Positions 1 through 8,680 of a DNA stretch of 64,000 nt are shown in pieces. The position numbers and the translations under genes were made by a program. Each line of letters opens with the position of its first letter. The stretch's first letter is position 1. A model generated the notes under the pieces. That model saw nothing but the letters and a program-made list of their open reading frames with translations. It did no database searches and was not told the origin of the DNA. Source of the stretch: Pseudomonas sp. AL03. Its GTDB lineage: Bacteria; Pseudomonadota; Gammaproteobacteria; Pseudomonadales; Pseudomonadaceae. The stretch spans positions 86,154 through 150,153 of the forward strand of contig NZ_JASBRE010000014.1 in assembly GCF_029960815.1 (NCBI RefSeq), read 5' to 3'.

Positions 1-901
1 CAGCGTTCTTGCCCACGGCGTACTCAAACGATTTGCCGGTTTTGAGGACGGCTTGGCCCTCTTTGCCGGTAATCCACTTGAGGAACGCCTGGGCGTGTTC
101 CTTGTGTTGGCTGGACGCCAGAACGCCGCCGCCGGAGACACTGACAAACGCGCCTGGATCCTTGTGCTTAAAGTAGTGCAGGACGGTATTCTTGCTGTTT
201 TCGCCGGTCTTGGCCTGGTCGCCGAAGCTGTAATAGTGGTAAATCACGCCGCTGTCGATCTGCCCGGCGTTGACCGCTTTCAGTACCGCACTGTTGCCGC
301 GATAGATCGTGGCATTGGCCTTCAACCCTTTGAGCCAATCCAGAGTGGCAGCTTCACCCTTGAGTGCCAGCACGGCAGCGACGATGGCCTGGAAGTCGGC
401 ACCGGCCGGCGACGCGCCCCAACGACCTTTCCAGCTTGGGTCGGCGAGGTCCATCAGCGACTTGGGCAGCTCGGTTTCGGGCAGTTTGCTCGGGTTATAG
501 ACAAACACCGTGGAGCGCGCGGCGATCCCCACCCATTTACCATGGACCGGGCGGTAAGCATCGCCGACCTGCTCCAGAGTCGCCGCCGCAACCGGTGCAA
601 ACAGTCCCGCGTTGTCGACCAACACCATGGCCGGGGAGTTTTCGGTCAGGAACACGTCGGCGGGGGAGGCGGCGCCTTCCTGCACGATCTGATTGCCCAT
701 TTCGGTGTCGTCACCATTGCGTACGGTGACCTTGATGCCGCTTTCCTTGGTAAAACCCTCGATCCAGGATCTGGTCAGGCTTTCGTGTTGGGCGTTGTAG
801 ACCACGATGCCATCGGTATCGGCTGCAGACACGTGACTGGCGCTCAGCAGAGCGGTGGTCAGCAGTGCTGTTTTCAGGAAAGAAGGGAAATGGGCATTCA
901 T
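1..901 (-). CDS. Iron-type ABC transporter substrate-binding protein (partial)
   Basis: The reading frame starts at the ATG at 901 and runs off the left edge, so the C-terminus is missing. The protein opens with a signal peptide (MNAHFPSFLKTALLTTALL, cleaved near SHVSAAD) followed by VVYNAQHESLT, a typical opening of FbpA/HitA/FutA-family periplasmic ferric-ion binding proteins. Family members deliver Fe(III) to an ABC importer. The stretch VSGGGVLASS and the C-terminal region AQAFLKWITGKEG also fit this family. A weak Fur-like sequence lies upstream at 974-992, in line with iron control. Thiamine- or phosphonate-type ligands cannot be excluded from the sequence alone. Confidence 0.85.
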   Translation of the reverse strand, partial: MNAHFPSFLKTALLTTALLSASHVSAADTDGIVVYNAQHESLTRSWIEGFTKESGIKVTVRNGDDTEMGNQIVQEGAASPADVFLTENSPAMVLVDNAGLFAPVAAATLEQVGDAYRPVHGKWVGIAARSTVFVYNPSKLPETELPKSLMDLADPSWKGRWGASPAGADFQAIVAAVLALKGEAATLDWLKGLKANATIYRGNSAVLKAVNAGQIDSGVIYHYYSFGDQAKTGENSKNTVLHYFKHKDPGAFVSVSGGGVLASSQHKEHAQAFLKWITGKEGQAVLKTGKSFEYAVGKNA

Positions 902-973
902 GCGTTGGCAGCTCCTGTTATTTTTTAAAATCATGCGCGTAGATTCAACCGGGACGGTCGTCAATTATTGTAG

Positions 974-992
974 GTCAATACGAATCATTTGC
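974..992 (-). promoter_or_regulatory. Possible Fur box upstream of the iron-binding protein gene
   Basis: On the minus strand this 19-mer reads GCAAATGATTCGTATTGAC and matches the classical 19-bp Fur consensus at about 11 positions, with the AATGAT core intact. It sits about 75 bp upstream of the start codon. The match is modest and the call depends partly on the gene downstream. Confidence 0.35.
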
Positions 993-1044
993 AGGATTGA
1001 GGCGGCGGCAAATGTACTGCGCAGAATGAGAAAAAAACGTCAAA

Positions 1045-1605
1045 TCACTGTGTCGCCGGGCAACCTTTTTGTGTTCCATCCGCTGCCTGGTTAATAAGCG
1101 CGGCCAGGCGTTTGACGTTGTTCTGCTGAGCCGCTACCAGTTCATCTATGGAAGGCCCTGAAGGTGTCTGCAACGTGCTGCGGCAAGTGACCAGCGTGTT
1201 ATCGCTTTCGCCGAGATTGCGCAGACGCCATTTGACGTCAATCAGCGCGTATTGGCCGGGGATCGAGTCAAAACGTTGCACGTCCAGCCGCACCGATACC
1301 TTGCGCTGGGGATTGCTGTTGACCAGTTGATCGATCAGGGCCGTTCGCAACTCATCCGACAGGCTCGCGCCCCACCATTCGGTTTCGAGGATGGCCAGGC
1401 CGCTGTTGCCCTGACGAATGACGATCTGCGGGCGGTCGACCTGGGGAGGGACGCTGAGTCCCTCAATCTGGATATCCGCAGCGCTGGTCCTTGAGTTGCT
1501 ACTCGGTTGGGCTGGGGTCAGGGTGTGGAATTGGATCGGCTCACTGCGGCAGGCCGTGAGCAGTAACAACGCGGTGACCAAGGTGATCTTCAACGGAAAA
1601 GCCAT
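1045..1605 (-). CDS. pqiC: PqiC-family outer membrane lipoprotein
   Basis: Lipoprotein with a lipobox near residue 17 (LLLLTACRSEP), followed by the YmbA/PqiC domain (DUF330) with the features IQIEGLSVPPQVDRPQIV and AILETEWWGASL. PqiC docks the PqiB needle to the outer membrane. The ATG at 1605 is chosen because it begins the signal peptide directly; an upstream in-frame extension to 1662 overlaps pqiB and adds a non-signal sequence. It is the last gene of the pqiA-A'-B-C operon and follows pqiB by 16 bp. Function is from family knowledge: intermembrane lipid transport and envelope maintenance. Confidence 0.88.
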   Translation of the reverse strand: MAFPLKITLVTALLLLTACRSEPIQFHTLTPAQPSSNSRTSAADIQIEGLSVPPQVDRPQIVIRQGNSGLAILETEWWGASLSDELRTALIDQLVNSNPQRKVSVRLDVQRFDSIPGQYALIDVKWRLRNLGESDNTLVTCRSTLQTPSGPSIDELVAAQQNNVKRLAALINQAADGTQKGCPATQ

Positions 1606-1621
1606 GGTGATGCTCCTGTGG

Positions 1622-3277
1622 TCATTTGCGCGGCGGCCCCTGCAGGTCCATCGGCGCGGCATTGTCGGGACGGCCGCGAATCAGCGATTCCGGATGGCGT
1701 CCCAGGTAATCCGAGAGTTCACGCAAGGAGCGCGACATGCGTCCGAGTTCGTCCAGGGTCTGGCCTAATTGTTCGCGTTGCGGCGAGTCTTCAGCCAAGG
1801 TCGAACTGGCCGATTGCAAGGTCTTGCTGACGTCCGCCAGCGTCGTCTGTACGCCGGGCAGGGTCTTGGCGTTGAATTGCGCCAGGCCTTTACGCAGTTC
1901 GACGAGGTTGCTGTCGAGGTTGCCGGCAATGCGCTCGATTGGCAGCTGGTTGATCTTGTTGACCATGCCCTCCAGTTTTTCCTGCAACTGCTCGAGGCTG
2001 CCAGGAATGGTGGGGATAGAGACAGGACGGGCGGTCGGATCGAACACGACTTTCTCCGCTTTGGGGTAGAAGTCGAGCGCGATGTACAACTGACCGGTCA
2101 ATAGATTGCCGCTACGGGCCTGGGCCCGCAGACCGTTGTTGATGAAGCTGCCCATCAGCCGTACGCCTGCGGCTTCGTCGTTGGGGTCATGCTTCAAGGC
2201 CTCGAGCATTTTAGTGTGGGCCTGGCCGAGTCGTTGCGGGTAGATCACGATGCCGACATTGACCGGGAAACTGCTCTTTTTCGCGTCGAAATCCAGATTG
2301 ACCGAGACGACTCTGCCGAACTCTGTGCCAAGGAATTCCACCGGCGCACCGACCTTGAGCCCGCGCAAGGCCTGATCGAAACGCAAACTCAAGAATTGTC
2401 CCTTGCCGCTGGGCGGGGCGAGGGCGGTTAGTTGGTCTTCGAACAGATCGAAGGCTTTCTCCTCGGTGGCCGGTTGATCGTTGGGGCTGTATTCCGGAGC
2501 GCGGAAGGCGATGCCACCCACCAGGATGGATGACAGCGACTCGGTTTTCACCGAAAAGCCGTTGGCGCCGACATTCACGTCGATCCCGCTGGCGTTCCAG
2601 AACCGGGTGTTTTCAGTGACGTAGGCGTCGTTGGGCGCGTGGACGAACACTTCGATGTTCACCCCTTTACCGTCGGCGTCCAGGGCATAGGCCACCACCT
2701 GACCCACCGGAATCTTGCGGTAGTAAACCGGAGAGCCGATGTCCAGCGAACCCAGGTCCTGGGTGTGCAAGGTGAAGCGCTTACCCGGCTCGCCATAGGT
2801 AATCGGCGGCGGGTTTTCCAGGCCGGTAAAGTTTTTTGCGCGAGCGTTGGACTGGCCGATGTCGGCACCAATGTAATCCCCGGACAGCAGGGTATCGATA
2901 CCCGATACTCCGCCGGCGCCAATACGTGGACGCACGACCCAGAATTGCGAGTCTTCGCGGGTGAAACTTTCCGCCTGCTTGGCCAGTTTGATGGTGGCGT
3001 TGACGCTCTTCTGATCGTTGCTCAGTTCCACGTCCGAGACATGGCCGATCACCACGTTGCGGTATTTGACCTCGGTCTTGTTGGCTGTCAGGCCGCTACC
3101 GGTTTTGAACGTGACGGTAATGGTCGGACCTTCCTGCATCATGGTGTGTACGACCAGGGAAATCCCCACCAGCACCGCGACGATCGGCACGATCCATACC
3201 AGCGAAACGCTGAAACGACGGGTTTTGACAGGGGCCTGACCGGGGACTTGCGGCGCGTCAGTGGCTTGCGACTTCAT
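1622..3277 (-). CDS. pqiB: PqiB-family MCE protein, intermembrane transport
   Basis: A 551-residue protein with one N-terminal membrane segment (residues about 22-44, VSLVWIVPIVAVLVGISLVV) followed by three MCE domains, seen as repeats of the type ITVTFKTGSGLTANKTEVKYR near residue 52, FTLHTQDLGSLDIGSPVYYRK near 167 and LRFDQALRGLKVGAPVEFLG near 297. The C-terminal 120 residues are predicted helical and form the needle in E. coli PqiB. The start overlaps the 3' end of the preceding pqiA gene by 20 bp, indicating translational coupling. Length agrees with the E. coli protein (about 546 residues). Confidence 0.92.
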   Translation of the reverse strand: MKSQATDAPQVPGQAPVKTRRFSVSLVWIVPIVAVLVGISLVVHTMMQEGPTITVTFKTGSGLTANKTEVKYRNVVIGHVSDVELSNDQKSVNATIKLAKQAESFTREDSQFWVVRPRIGAGGVSGIDTLLSGDYIGADIGQSNARAKNFTGLENPPPITYGEPGKRFTLHTQDLGSLDIGSPVYYRKIPVGQVVAYALDADGKGVNIEVFVHAPNDAYVTENTRFWNASGIDVNVGANGFSVKTESLSSILVGGIAFRAPEYSPNDQPATEEKAFDLFEDQLTALAPPSGKGQFLSLRFDQALRGLKVGAPVEFLGTEFGRVVSVNLDFDAKKSSFPVNVGIVIYPQRLGQAHTKMLEALKHDPNDEAAGVRLMGSFINNGLRAQARSGNLLTGQLYIALDFYPKAEKVVFDPTARPVSIPTIPGSLEQLQEKLEGMVNKINQLPIERIAGNLDSNLVELRKGLAQFNAKTLPGVQTTLADVSKTLQSASSTLAEDSPQREQLGQTLDELGRMSRSLRELSDYLGRHPESLIRGRPDNAAPMDLQGPPRK

Positions 3278-3914
3278 CCTTGACCTCCTCGTTTGGGTGA
3301 TGCCGCTCTTTTTTATCCCAGATCAGGCGTGGGTCGAAACTCATGGCCGAGAGCATGGTGAACACCACCACCAGGCCAAAAAACAGAATGCCCACGCGCG
3401 GCTCGATATCGCCCAGCGCCTGGAACTTCACCAGCGCTGCCACTAGCGCGACGACAATCACGTCGAGCATCGACCAGTAGCCGATGAGCTCGACGAATCG
3501 GTAGAGCTTCGAACGCTCTTTGCGCGCCCATGAGCTGTCGCGTTGCACGGTGACCAGCAGCAGCGTCAGGGCGACAAACTTGACGCCGGGCACCGCGATG
3601 CTGGCGATGAAAATAATCAGAGCAATGTCCCAGGCGCCGTGCTGCCAGAACTCCAGCACACCGCTCATGATGGTGCTGTCGGCACCGGAGCCGAGCATAG
3701 TGGTGTTCATCACTGGCAGCAGATTGGCCGGGATGTAGAACACCAGCGATGTCACCAGGTAAGCCCAGGTCCGGGTCAGGGAGTTGCTTTTGCGCCGATG
3801 CAGCGGCGCACCGCAGCGTTCACATTCATGGGGGTCATGGGTCATGTCGCAGGCCAGGCCGCAGCGGTGACACAGGCAGAGGTTGAGTTCGTTGGCGGTC
3901 GGTGGCGCGTTCAT
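3258..3914 (-). CDS. pqiA: PqiA-like inner membrane protein, second half
   Basis: 218 residues with an N-terminal zinc-ribbon-like four-cysteine motif (CHRCGLACDMTHDPHECERCG) and four membrane segments, ending in the conserved SFDPRLIWD. It corresponds to the C-terminal half of E. coli PqiA, which is one 417-residue protein. Here the two halves are separate genes that overlap by 4 bp (ATGA at 3911-3914). PqiA is the inner membrane partner of PqiB. The start at 3914 is set by this overlap; the frame stays open upstream to 4334 but that stretch is a shadow of the neighbour. Confidence 0.88.
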   Translation of the reverse strand: MNAPPTANELNLCLCHRCGLACDMTHDPHECERCGAPLHRRKSNSLTRTWAYLVTSLVFYIPANLLPVMNTTMLGSGADSTIMSGVLEFWQHGAWDIALIIFIASIAVPGVKFVALTLLLVTVQRDSSWARKERSKLYRFVELIGYWSMLDVIVVALVAALVKFQALGDIEPRVGILFFGLVVVFTMLSAMSFDPRLIWDKKERHHPNEEVKDEVASH

Positions 3915-4507
3915 AGGATGTCCCACAGATCGCGAATATCCCGTCCGGCAAGGCGGATCATCATCAGGCTGAGGACCGCCAGGGCAAACAGGCCAATCCC
4001 GGGCAGCACGTCGAGCAAACCTGCGAGTTTGAACACCGCCACCATGGCCCCCAGCAAGCACACTTCCAGCATGCTCCAGGGCCGGAGTATTTCCAGCCAG
4101 CGCATGCAGAACCTGAAAGCGGGCGAGCGTCGCTGCACGAGCGCGAAGCTCAGGACCCAGATCAGCAGGACTAACTGGAAAATGGGCGCGATGATGATAG
4201 AAATTGCCGCCACCATGGCAATAAACGTGATCGGCCCATGACTCAGGGCCAGCACCGAATCCCAGAGCGTCGCGCTGTTTTTCAGGCCCTTGAGGCTGAT
4301 GCTCATAACCGGATAGAAATTGGCGAAAATCCACAGCACCGCGGCGGTGAAGGTCAGGGCCAATCGCTGCTCCACCGACAGGCCGTTATAGCGCTGCAGC
4401 ACGCCGCCGCAGCGCATACAAAGGGTTTTCTGATGTTTGGCGAGCGTGACTTTTTCATACACGCAGTCGCAGTGCTCGCAGATGATCAGTGGGTCAGTCG
4501 TAGCCAT
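3911..4507 (-). CDS. pqiA: PqiA-like inner membrane protein, first half
   Basis: 198 residues from the ATG at 4507 (MATTDPLIICEHC). It has a cysteine motif (CEHCDCVY near residue 10 and CMRCGG near 32) and four membrane segments including the conserved ANFYPVMSIS. It matches the N-terminal half of E. coli PqiA. It is first in the leftward pqi operon, so the operon promoter should lie in the 137 bp between 4508 and the gene at 4645. No clear -10/-35 pair is visible there; a small hairpin (GCGGTGC...GGCACCGC, about 4609-4629) may end transcription from the upstream gene. Confidence 0.88.
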   Translation of the reverse strand: MATTDPLIICEHCDCVYEKVTLAKHQKTLCMRCGGVLQRYNGLSVEQRLALTFTAAVLWIFANFYPVMSISLKGLKNSATLWDSVLALSHGPITFIAMVAAISIIIAPIFQLVLLIWVLSFALVQRRSPAFRFCMRWLEILRPWSMLEVCLLGAMVAVFKLAGLLDVLPGIGLFALAVLSLMMIRLAGRDIRDLWDIL

Positions 4508-4644
4508 AGGCCGCACTCGCGAGGACACAGGGAAGTCAGAGCACTTCCTCAATATAGAAGCGCCTCGCGATTGAGCAAATTAAAAGGCTGCTCAATGGGA
4601 TAAGTAGGGGCGGTGCGCTAGGGCACCGCGAGGGTGGAGGGCGG

Positions 4645-5946
4645 TCAGCCCAGGAGTTCGCGCAGGCGATACCAGAACATGCCGAGCGCCAGCAGCGGAG
4701 AACGCAGCATAGGTCCGCCGGGAAAGGTCATGTGCGGCACGGCGCTGAACACGTCAAAGCCCTGACTGTGTCCGACATGGATCGCTTCGCCCAACAGCTT
4801 CGCGCACCAGTGGGTCACGTTCAGGCCATGACCGGAGTAACCCTGGGCGTAAAACACGTTCGGGTGCTGGCTCAAGCGCCCGACCTGTGGGAAGCGATTG
4901 GCCGAGATGCCGATCTTGCCGCCCCACTGATAGTCGATGCGCACGTTGGCCAGTTGCGGGAAGACCTTGAGCATGTGCGGGCGCATGTAAGCTTCGATGT
5001 CCGCCGGATCACGCCCGGAATAATGGCAGGCCCCGCCGAACAACAAGCGTCGATCTGCCGAGAGCCGGTAATAATCCAGGCCGATTTTCTGGTCGCAGAG
5101 CGCCAGATTCTGCGGGATCAATTGCGCTGCAACGTCGGGCGTCAACGGCTCGGTGGCGATAATGTAGCTGCCTGCCGGAAGCACCTTGCCGCTCAGTTTC
5201 GGTTCGAGTTCTTCCAGGTGAGCGTTGCACGCCAGCACCAGGCTGCCGGCGCGTACCGTGCCGCCGGCACAGCGAACCTGCACGGTGCTGCCATGGATCA
5301 ACTCCAGCACCGGGCTTTGCTCGAAAATCTGCACCCCGAGAGATTCGGCGAGCCGCGCTTCGCCGAGCACCAGGTTGAGCGGGTGCAAATGACCGGAACC
5401 CATGTCGACCAGACCGCCGGCATACACGCCGGAGTTCACCACCTGCTGACGGATTTGCTCCGGCCCGACGAGTCGGGTTTCGTGGGCGTAGCCCGATTCG
5501 ACAAGGCCTTGCTGCTCAACCTTGAACGCCGCGAACTGCGCTTTGGTGTTCGCCAATTCGCAGAACCCCCAGCGCAGGTCGCAATCAATCCCATGTTCAC
5601 GAATGCGGTTACCCACGAGCGCTACCGATTCGACGCCCGCACGCTCAAGGTAACGCACGCCGTCCTCACCGATGTAGCGGGCGAAACCACTGACGTCATG
5701 CCCGATACCGCGGATCAGCTGCCCGCCGTTACGCCCGCTGGCGCCCCAGCCGATCCGCTGGCCCTCCAGCAGAATGACCGAGAGCCCGCGCTGAGCCAGT
5801 TCGATCGCGGTGTTAACGCCGGTAAAGCCGCCGCCGATGACACAGACATCGGCTTCAAGATCTGCGGCCAGCGAGGGGTAGGGCGCCATGCCATAGGCCG
5901 ACGCCGCGTAATAGGAGCGAGCATGTTCGTTGCTGTACTGATTCAT
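4645..5946 (-). CDS. FAD-dependent gamma-glutamylputrescine oxidase-like
   Basis: 433-residue DAO-family flavoprotein. The FAD dinucleotide fold is at residues 31-55 (VCVIGGGFTGVNTAIELA), followed by the GWGASGRNGGQ motif and a C-terminal YAQGYSGHGLN motif. These are typical of PuuB/PauB enzymes that oxidise gamma-glutamylputrescine to the aldehyde. The gene overlaps the stop of the upstream polyamine-binding protein gene by 4 bp (5943-5946), and a glutamine synthetase-like gene lies further upstream, so the three form one gamma-glutamylation pathway for polyamine breakdown. The exact substrate is inferred from this context; Pseudomonas carries several paralogues. Confidence 0.85.
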   Translation of the reverse strand: MNQYSNEHARSYYAASAYGMAPYPSLAADLEADVCVIGGGFTGVNTAIELAQRGLSVILLEGQRIGWGASGRNGGQLIRGIGHDVSGFARYIGEDGVRYLERAGVESVALVGNRIREHGIDCDLRWGFCELANTKAQFAAFKVEQQGLVESGYAHETRLVGPEQIRQQVVNSGVYAGGLVDMGSGHLHPLNLVLGEARLAESLGVQIFEQSPVLELIHGSTVQVRCAGGTVRAGSLVLACNAHLEELEPKLSGKVLPAGSYIIATEPLTPDVAAQLIPQNLALCDQKIGLDYYRLSADRRLLFGGACHYSGRDPADIEAYMRPHMLKVFPQLANVRIDYQWGGKIGISANRFPQVGRLSQHPNVFYAQGYSGHGLNVTHWCAKLLGEAIHVGHSQGFDVFSAVPHMTFPGGPMLRSPLLALGMFWYRLRELLG

Positions 5947-7031
5947 TTGTTGGACTTCACTTTGCTCCAGGAGCGGGTCATCAAACGCATGATTGCCTGG
6001 GGCGGGGTGGTCGAAATGTAGAGTTTGTCGAGGACTTCCTGCGGTGGGTATACCTCAGGATTGTTGACCAGCTCCGGGTCCATGTACTGCTTGGACGCCG
6101 GATTCGGGTTGGCGTAACCGACCGAGGCGCTGACCTTGGCAATCACTTGCGGGTCGAGCAGGTAATTGATGAAGGCGTGAGCTTCTTTCGGGTTGCTGGC
6201 GTCTGCGGGGATCGCCAGCAGGTCGAACCACAAGTTACTGCCTTCCTTGGGAATCGCGTACGCGATGTTCACGCCGTTCTTGGCTTCCTTGGCCCGATTC
6301 GCGGCCTGGAACACGTCCCCCGAGTAACCGAAGGCCACGCATATATCACCGTTGGCCAGGTCCGAGACGTACTTGGACGAGTGGAAGTAGGTGATGTAAG
6401 GCCGGATGCTGAGCAACTTGGCCTCGGCTTTTTTGTAGTCTTCAGGGTTTTCACTGCGCGGGTCCATGCCCATGTAGTTGAGGATCGCGGGGAACACTTC
6501 ATCGGCCGAATCCATCATCGACACACCGCACTGACTGAGCTTCTTCAGATTCTCGGGTTCAAAAAACACTGCCCAGGAATCAATGTGATCGATGCCCAGC
6601 ACTTGTTTGACCTTGTCGACGTTGTAGCCAATGCCGTTGGTGCCCCACAGGTATGGGACCGAGTGCTCGTTGCCCGGATCGTTTTTCTCCAGCAGCGCCA
6701 GCAGTTTCGGGTCGAGGTTTTTAAAGTTGGGCAGTTGCGAACGATCAAGCTTCAGGAACGCACCGGCTTTCACCTGGCGGGCGAGGAAGTGGTTGGATGG
6801 CACCACCACGTCATACCCGGTGCGGCCGGCGAGCAATTTTCCTTCCAGGGTTTCGTTGGAGTCGAACACGTCGTAGATCACCTTGGTCCCGGTTTTCGCC
6901 TGGAAGTCGACGAGGGTGGTCTCGCCAATGTAATCGGTCCAGTTGTAGACGCTGACCGTTGGCTGAGCCTGCGCAACGGCGCTGAACAACAACGCCAGTG
7001 CGACCGGAACCACGGATTTCAATAGACGCAT
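5943..7031 (-). CDS. Polyamine ABC transporter substrate-binding protein (PotF/SpuD-like)
   Basis: 362 residues. Signal peptide MRLLKSVVPVALALLFSAVAQA, then VSVYNWTDYIGETTLVDFQAKTG, a hallmark of PotF/SpuD periplasmic putrescine/spermidine-binding proteins. Further typical stretches are YDVVVPSNHFLARQ and YLWGTNGIGYN. The start at 7031 begins the signal peptide directly; the open frame upstream to 7157 crosses a REP repeat and is not coding. No permease or ATPase genes sit beside it, so this binding protein probably feeds a transporter encoded elsewhere, or acts in sensing. Confidence 0.9.
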   Translation of the reverse strand: MRLLKSVVPVALALLFSAVAQAQPTVSVYNWTDYIGETTLVDFQAKTGTKVIYDVFDSNETLEGKLLAGRTGYDVVVPSNHFLARQVKAGAFLKLDRSQLPNFKNLDPKLLALLEKNDPGNEHSVPYLWGTNGIGYNVDKVKQVLGIDHIDSWAVFFEPENLKKLSQCGVSMMDSADEVFPAILNYMGMDPRSENPEDYKKAEAKLLSIRPYITYFHSSKYVSDLANGDICVAFGYSGDVFQAANRAKEAKNGVNIAYAIPKEGSNLWFDLLAIPADASNPKEAHAFINYLLDPQVIAKVSASVGYANPNPASKQYMDPELVNNPEVYPPQEVLDKLYISTTPPQAIMRLMTRSWSKVKSNK

Positions 7032-7050
7032 ATCGACACCTCTTCGAATG

Positions 7051-7154
7051 ATCGTTCCCACGCTCTGCGTGGGAATGTAGCCCGGGACGCTCTGCGTCCC
7101 AAAACGGACGTGGAGCGTCCGGTGAGGCGTTCCCACGCAGAGCGTGGGAACGAT
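7051..7154. repeat. Pseudomonas REP/REPIN-type intergenic repeat
   Basis: Two inverted copies of a GTTCCCACGCTCTGCGTGGG hairpin (near 7053-7075 and 7128-7152) flank two smaller hairpins with GGGACGC-TCTGC-GTCCC and GGACG-TGGA-GCGTCC character. This nested palindrome layout is the common Pseudomonas REP doublet (REPIN). It lies between the glutamine synthetase-like gene and the substrate-binding protein gene, where such elements often reduce or end read-through. Confidence 0.85.
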
Positions 7155-7160
7155 CAAGTG

Positions 7161-8519
7161 CTAGACGCTGAGCAGCAGGAACTCACGCTCCCACGAGCTG
7201 ATCACGCGCTTGAAGTTCTCGTGTTCGGCGCGCTTGACCGCCACATAGCCGCGGACGAATTTGCTGCCCAGATAGCGGCCGATGGTTTCGCACTCTTCCA
7301 TCTGCGTCAGCGCGTCTTCGATGGTGATCGGCAGGCGCAGGTTGCGCCGTTCATAGGCGCGACCTTGCACCGCAGCGCTGGGTTCGATGCGCTCGACCAT
7401 GCCCAGGTACCCGCACAACAGGCTCGCTGCGATGGCCAGATAAGGGTTGGCGTCGGCCCCCGGCAAACGGTTTTCCACGCGCATCGCATCGGGTGTGGAG
7501 GTCGGCACACGCAGACCCACGGTACGGTTTTCTTCGCCCCATTCGACGTTCACCGGCGCCGAAGTGTCCGGCAGGAAGCGGCGGAACGAATTGACGTTGG
7601 GCGCGAACATCGGCAGCACTTTGGGAATGTACTTTTGCAGGCCACCGATGTGGTGCAGAAACAGTTCGCTCATCTGCCCGTCGGCATCGGCAAAGATCGG
7701 CTGGCCGGTGGCGATGTCCACGACGCTCTGGTGGATATGCATGGCGCTGCCGGGCTCATCGCCAATCGGTTTGGCCATGAAGGTCGCGGTGACGTTGTGC
7801 TTGAGGGCCGCCTCGCGCAGGGTTCGCTTGAACACGGTGATCTGGTCGGCCAGGTCCAGTGCGTCGCCATGACGGAAGTTGATTTCCATCTGCGCCGGGC
7901 CGTCCTCGTGGATCAAGGTATCGAGGTCCAGACCCTGAAGTTCGCACCAGTCGTAAACGTCTTCAAACAGCGGGTCGAATTCGTTGGCGGCGTCGATGGA
8001 AAACGACTGGCGACCACTTTCCGCACGCCCCGAACGACCCAGCGGCGCCTTGAGCGGCAAGTCCGGATCTTCGCAGCGCTGGGTCAGGTAAAACTCCATT
8101 TCCGGCGCGACAATCGGCCGCCAGCCTTTGTCGGTGTACAGCTGCAGGACTTTCTTCAGTACGTTGCGCGGCGACAGCTCGATCGGGTTGCCGAACTTGT
8201 CGAAGGTGTCGTGAATCACGATAGCGGTGGGCTCGATGGCCCATGGAATCACGTAAACCGCGTCGGAAACGGGCTTGCAAACCATGTCGATGTCAGCCGG
8301 GTCGAGCAGGTCGTAGTAGATGTCGTCATCGACAAAGTCCCCGGTTACCGTTTGCAACAGCACACTTTCCGGCAGGCGCATGCCTCGCTCATGCAGGAAC
8401 TTGTTGGTGGGTGCAATTTTGCCGCGTGCAATGCCAGTCAAGTCGCTGACCACACACTCGACTTCGGTAATCTTGTGATCTTTCAGCCACGTGAGCAACT
8501 GATCGAAAGGGACATTCAT
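7161..8519 (-). CDS. Glutamine synthetase family, gamma-glutamylputrescine synthetase-like
   Basis: 452 residues, the usual length of PuuA/PauA ligases. The N-terminal half has VECVVSDLTGIARGK; the catalytic barrel has the glutamate motifs EDGPAQMEINFRHGD and HIHQSV (ammonia and metal sites), the ATP-site motif NSFRRFLPD, and ENRTVGLRVP plus VENRLPGADANPYLA near the end. These enzymes attach glutamate to putrescine or other polyamines using ATP. The start at 8519 follows a GAGG ribosome-binding site. Forms a leftward cluster with the binding protein and oxidoreductase genes, with a divergent AraC regulator. Confidence 0.9.
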   Translation of the reverse strand: MNVPFDQLLTWLKDHKITEVECVVSDLTGIARGKIAPTNKFLHERGMRLPESVLLQTVTGDFVDDDIYYDLLDPADIDMVCKPVSDAVYVIPWAIEPTAIVIHDTFDKFGNPIELSPRNVLKKVLQLYTDKGWRPIVAPEMEFYLTQRCEDPDLPLKAPLGRSGRAESGRQSFSIDAANEFDPLFEDVYDWCELQGLDLDTLIHEDGPAQMEINFRHGDALDLADQITVFKRTLREAALKHNVTATFMAKPIGDEPGSAMHIHQSVVDIATGQPIFADADGQMSELFLHHIGGLQKYIPKVLPMFAPNVNSFRRFLPDTSAPVNVEWGEENRTVGLRVPTSTPDAMRVENRLPGADANPYLAIAASLLCGYLGMVERIEPSAAVQGRAYERRNLRLPITIEDALTQMEECETIGRYLGSKFVRGYVAVKRAEHENFKRVISSWEREFLLLSV

Positions 8520-8680
8520 AAAGACCTCGTTATTGGTTTTATTAACGCCGGGGAGGCGGGTTTCATCCACCACACACTTCCCCTGTGGCGCGTTGACGAC
8601 TATCTTGGGCGAGCCTTGACGTTCTATCTATCCACTTTCAGCAGCACCAAAACGCACCAAACGAGTGCGTAAGGTCACCC

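Noticed and set aside
1045..1662. Longer start for PqiC (205 codons)
   Set aside because: It overlaps pqiB and would bury the signal peptide.
3258..4334. Longer frame for the second pqiA gene (358 codons)
   Set aside because: The extra N-terminal part is a shadow of the first pqiA gene; the ATGA overlap at 3911 gives the real start.
4732..6021. Long plus-strand frame of 429 codons
   Set aside because: It is antisense to the FAD oxidoreductase gene, whose product has clear motifs; the plus frame has none.
7110..8672. Long plus-strand frame of 520 codons
   Set aside because: Antisense shadow of the glutamine synthetase-like gene in GC-rich DNA.
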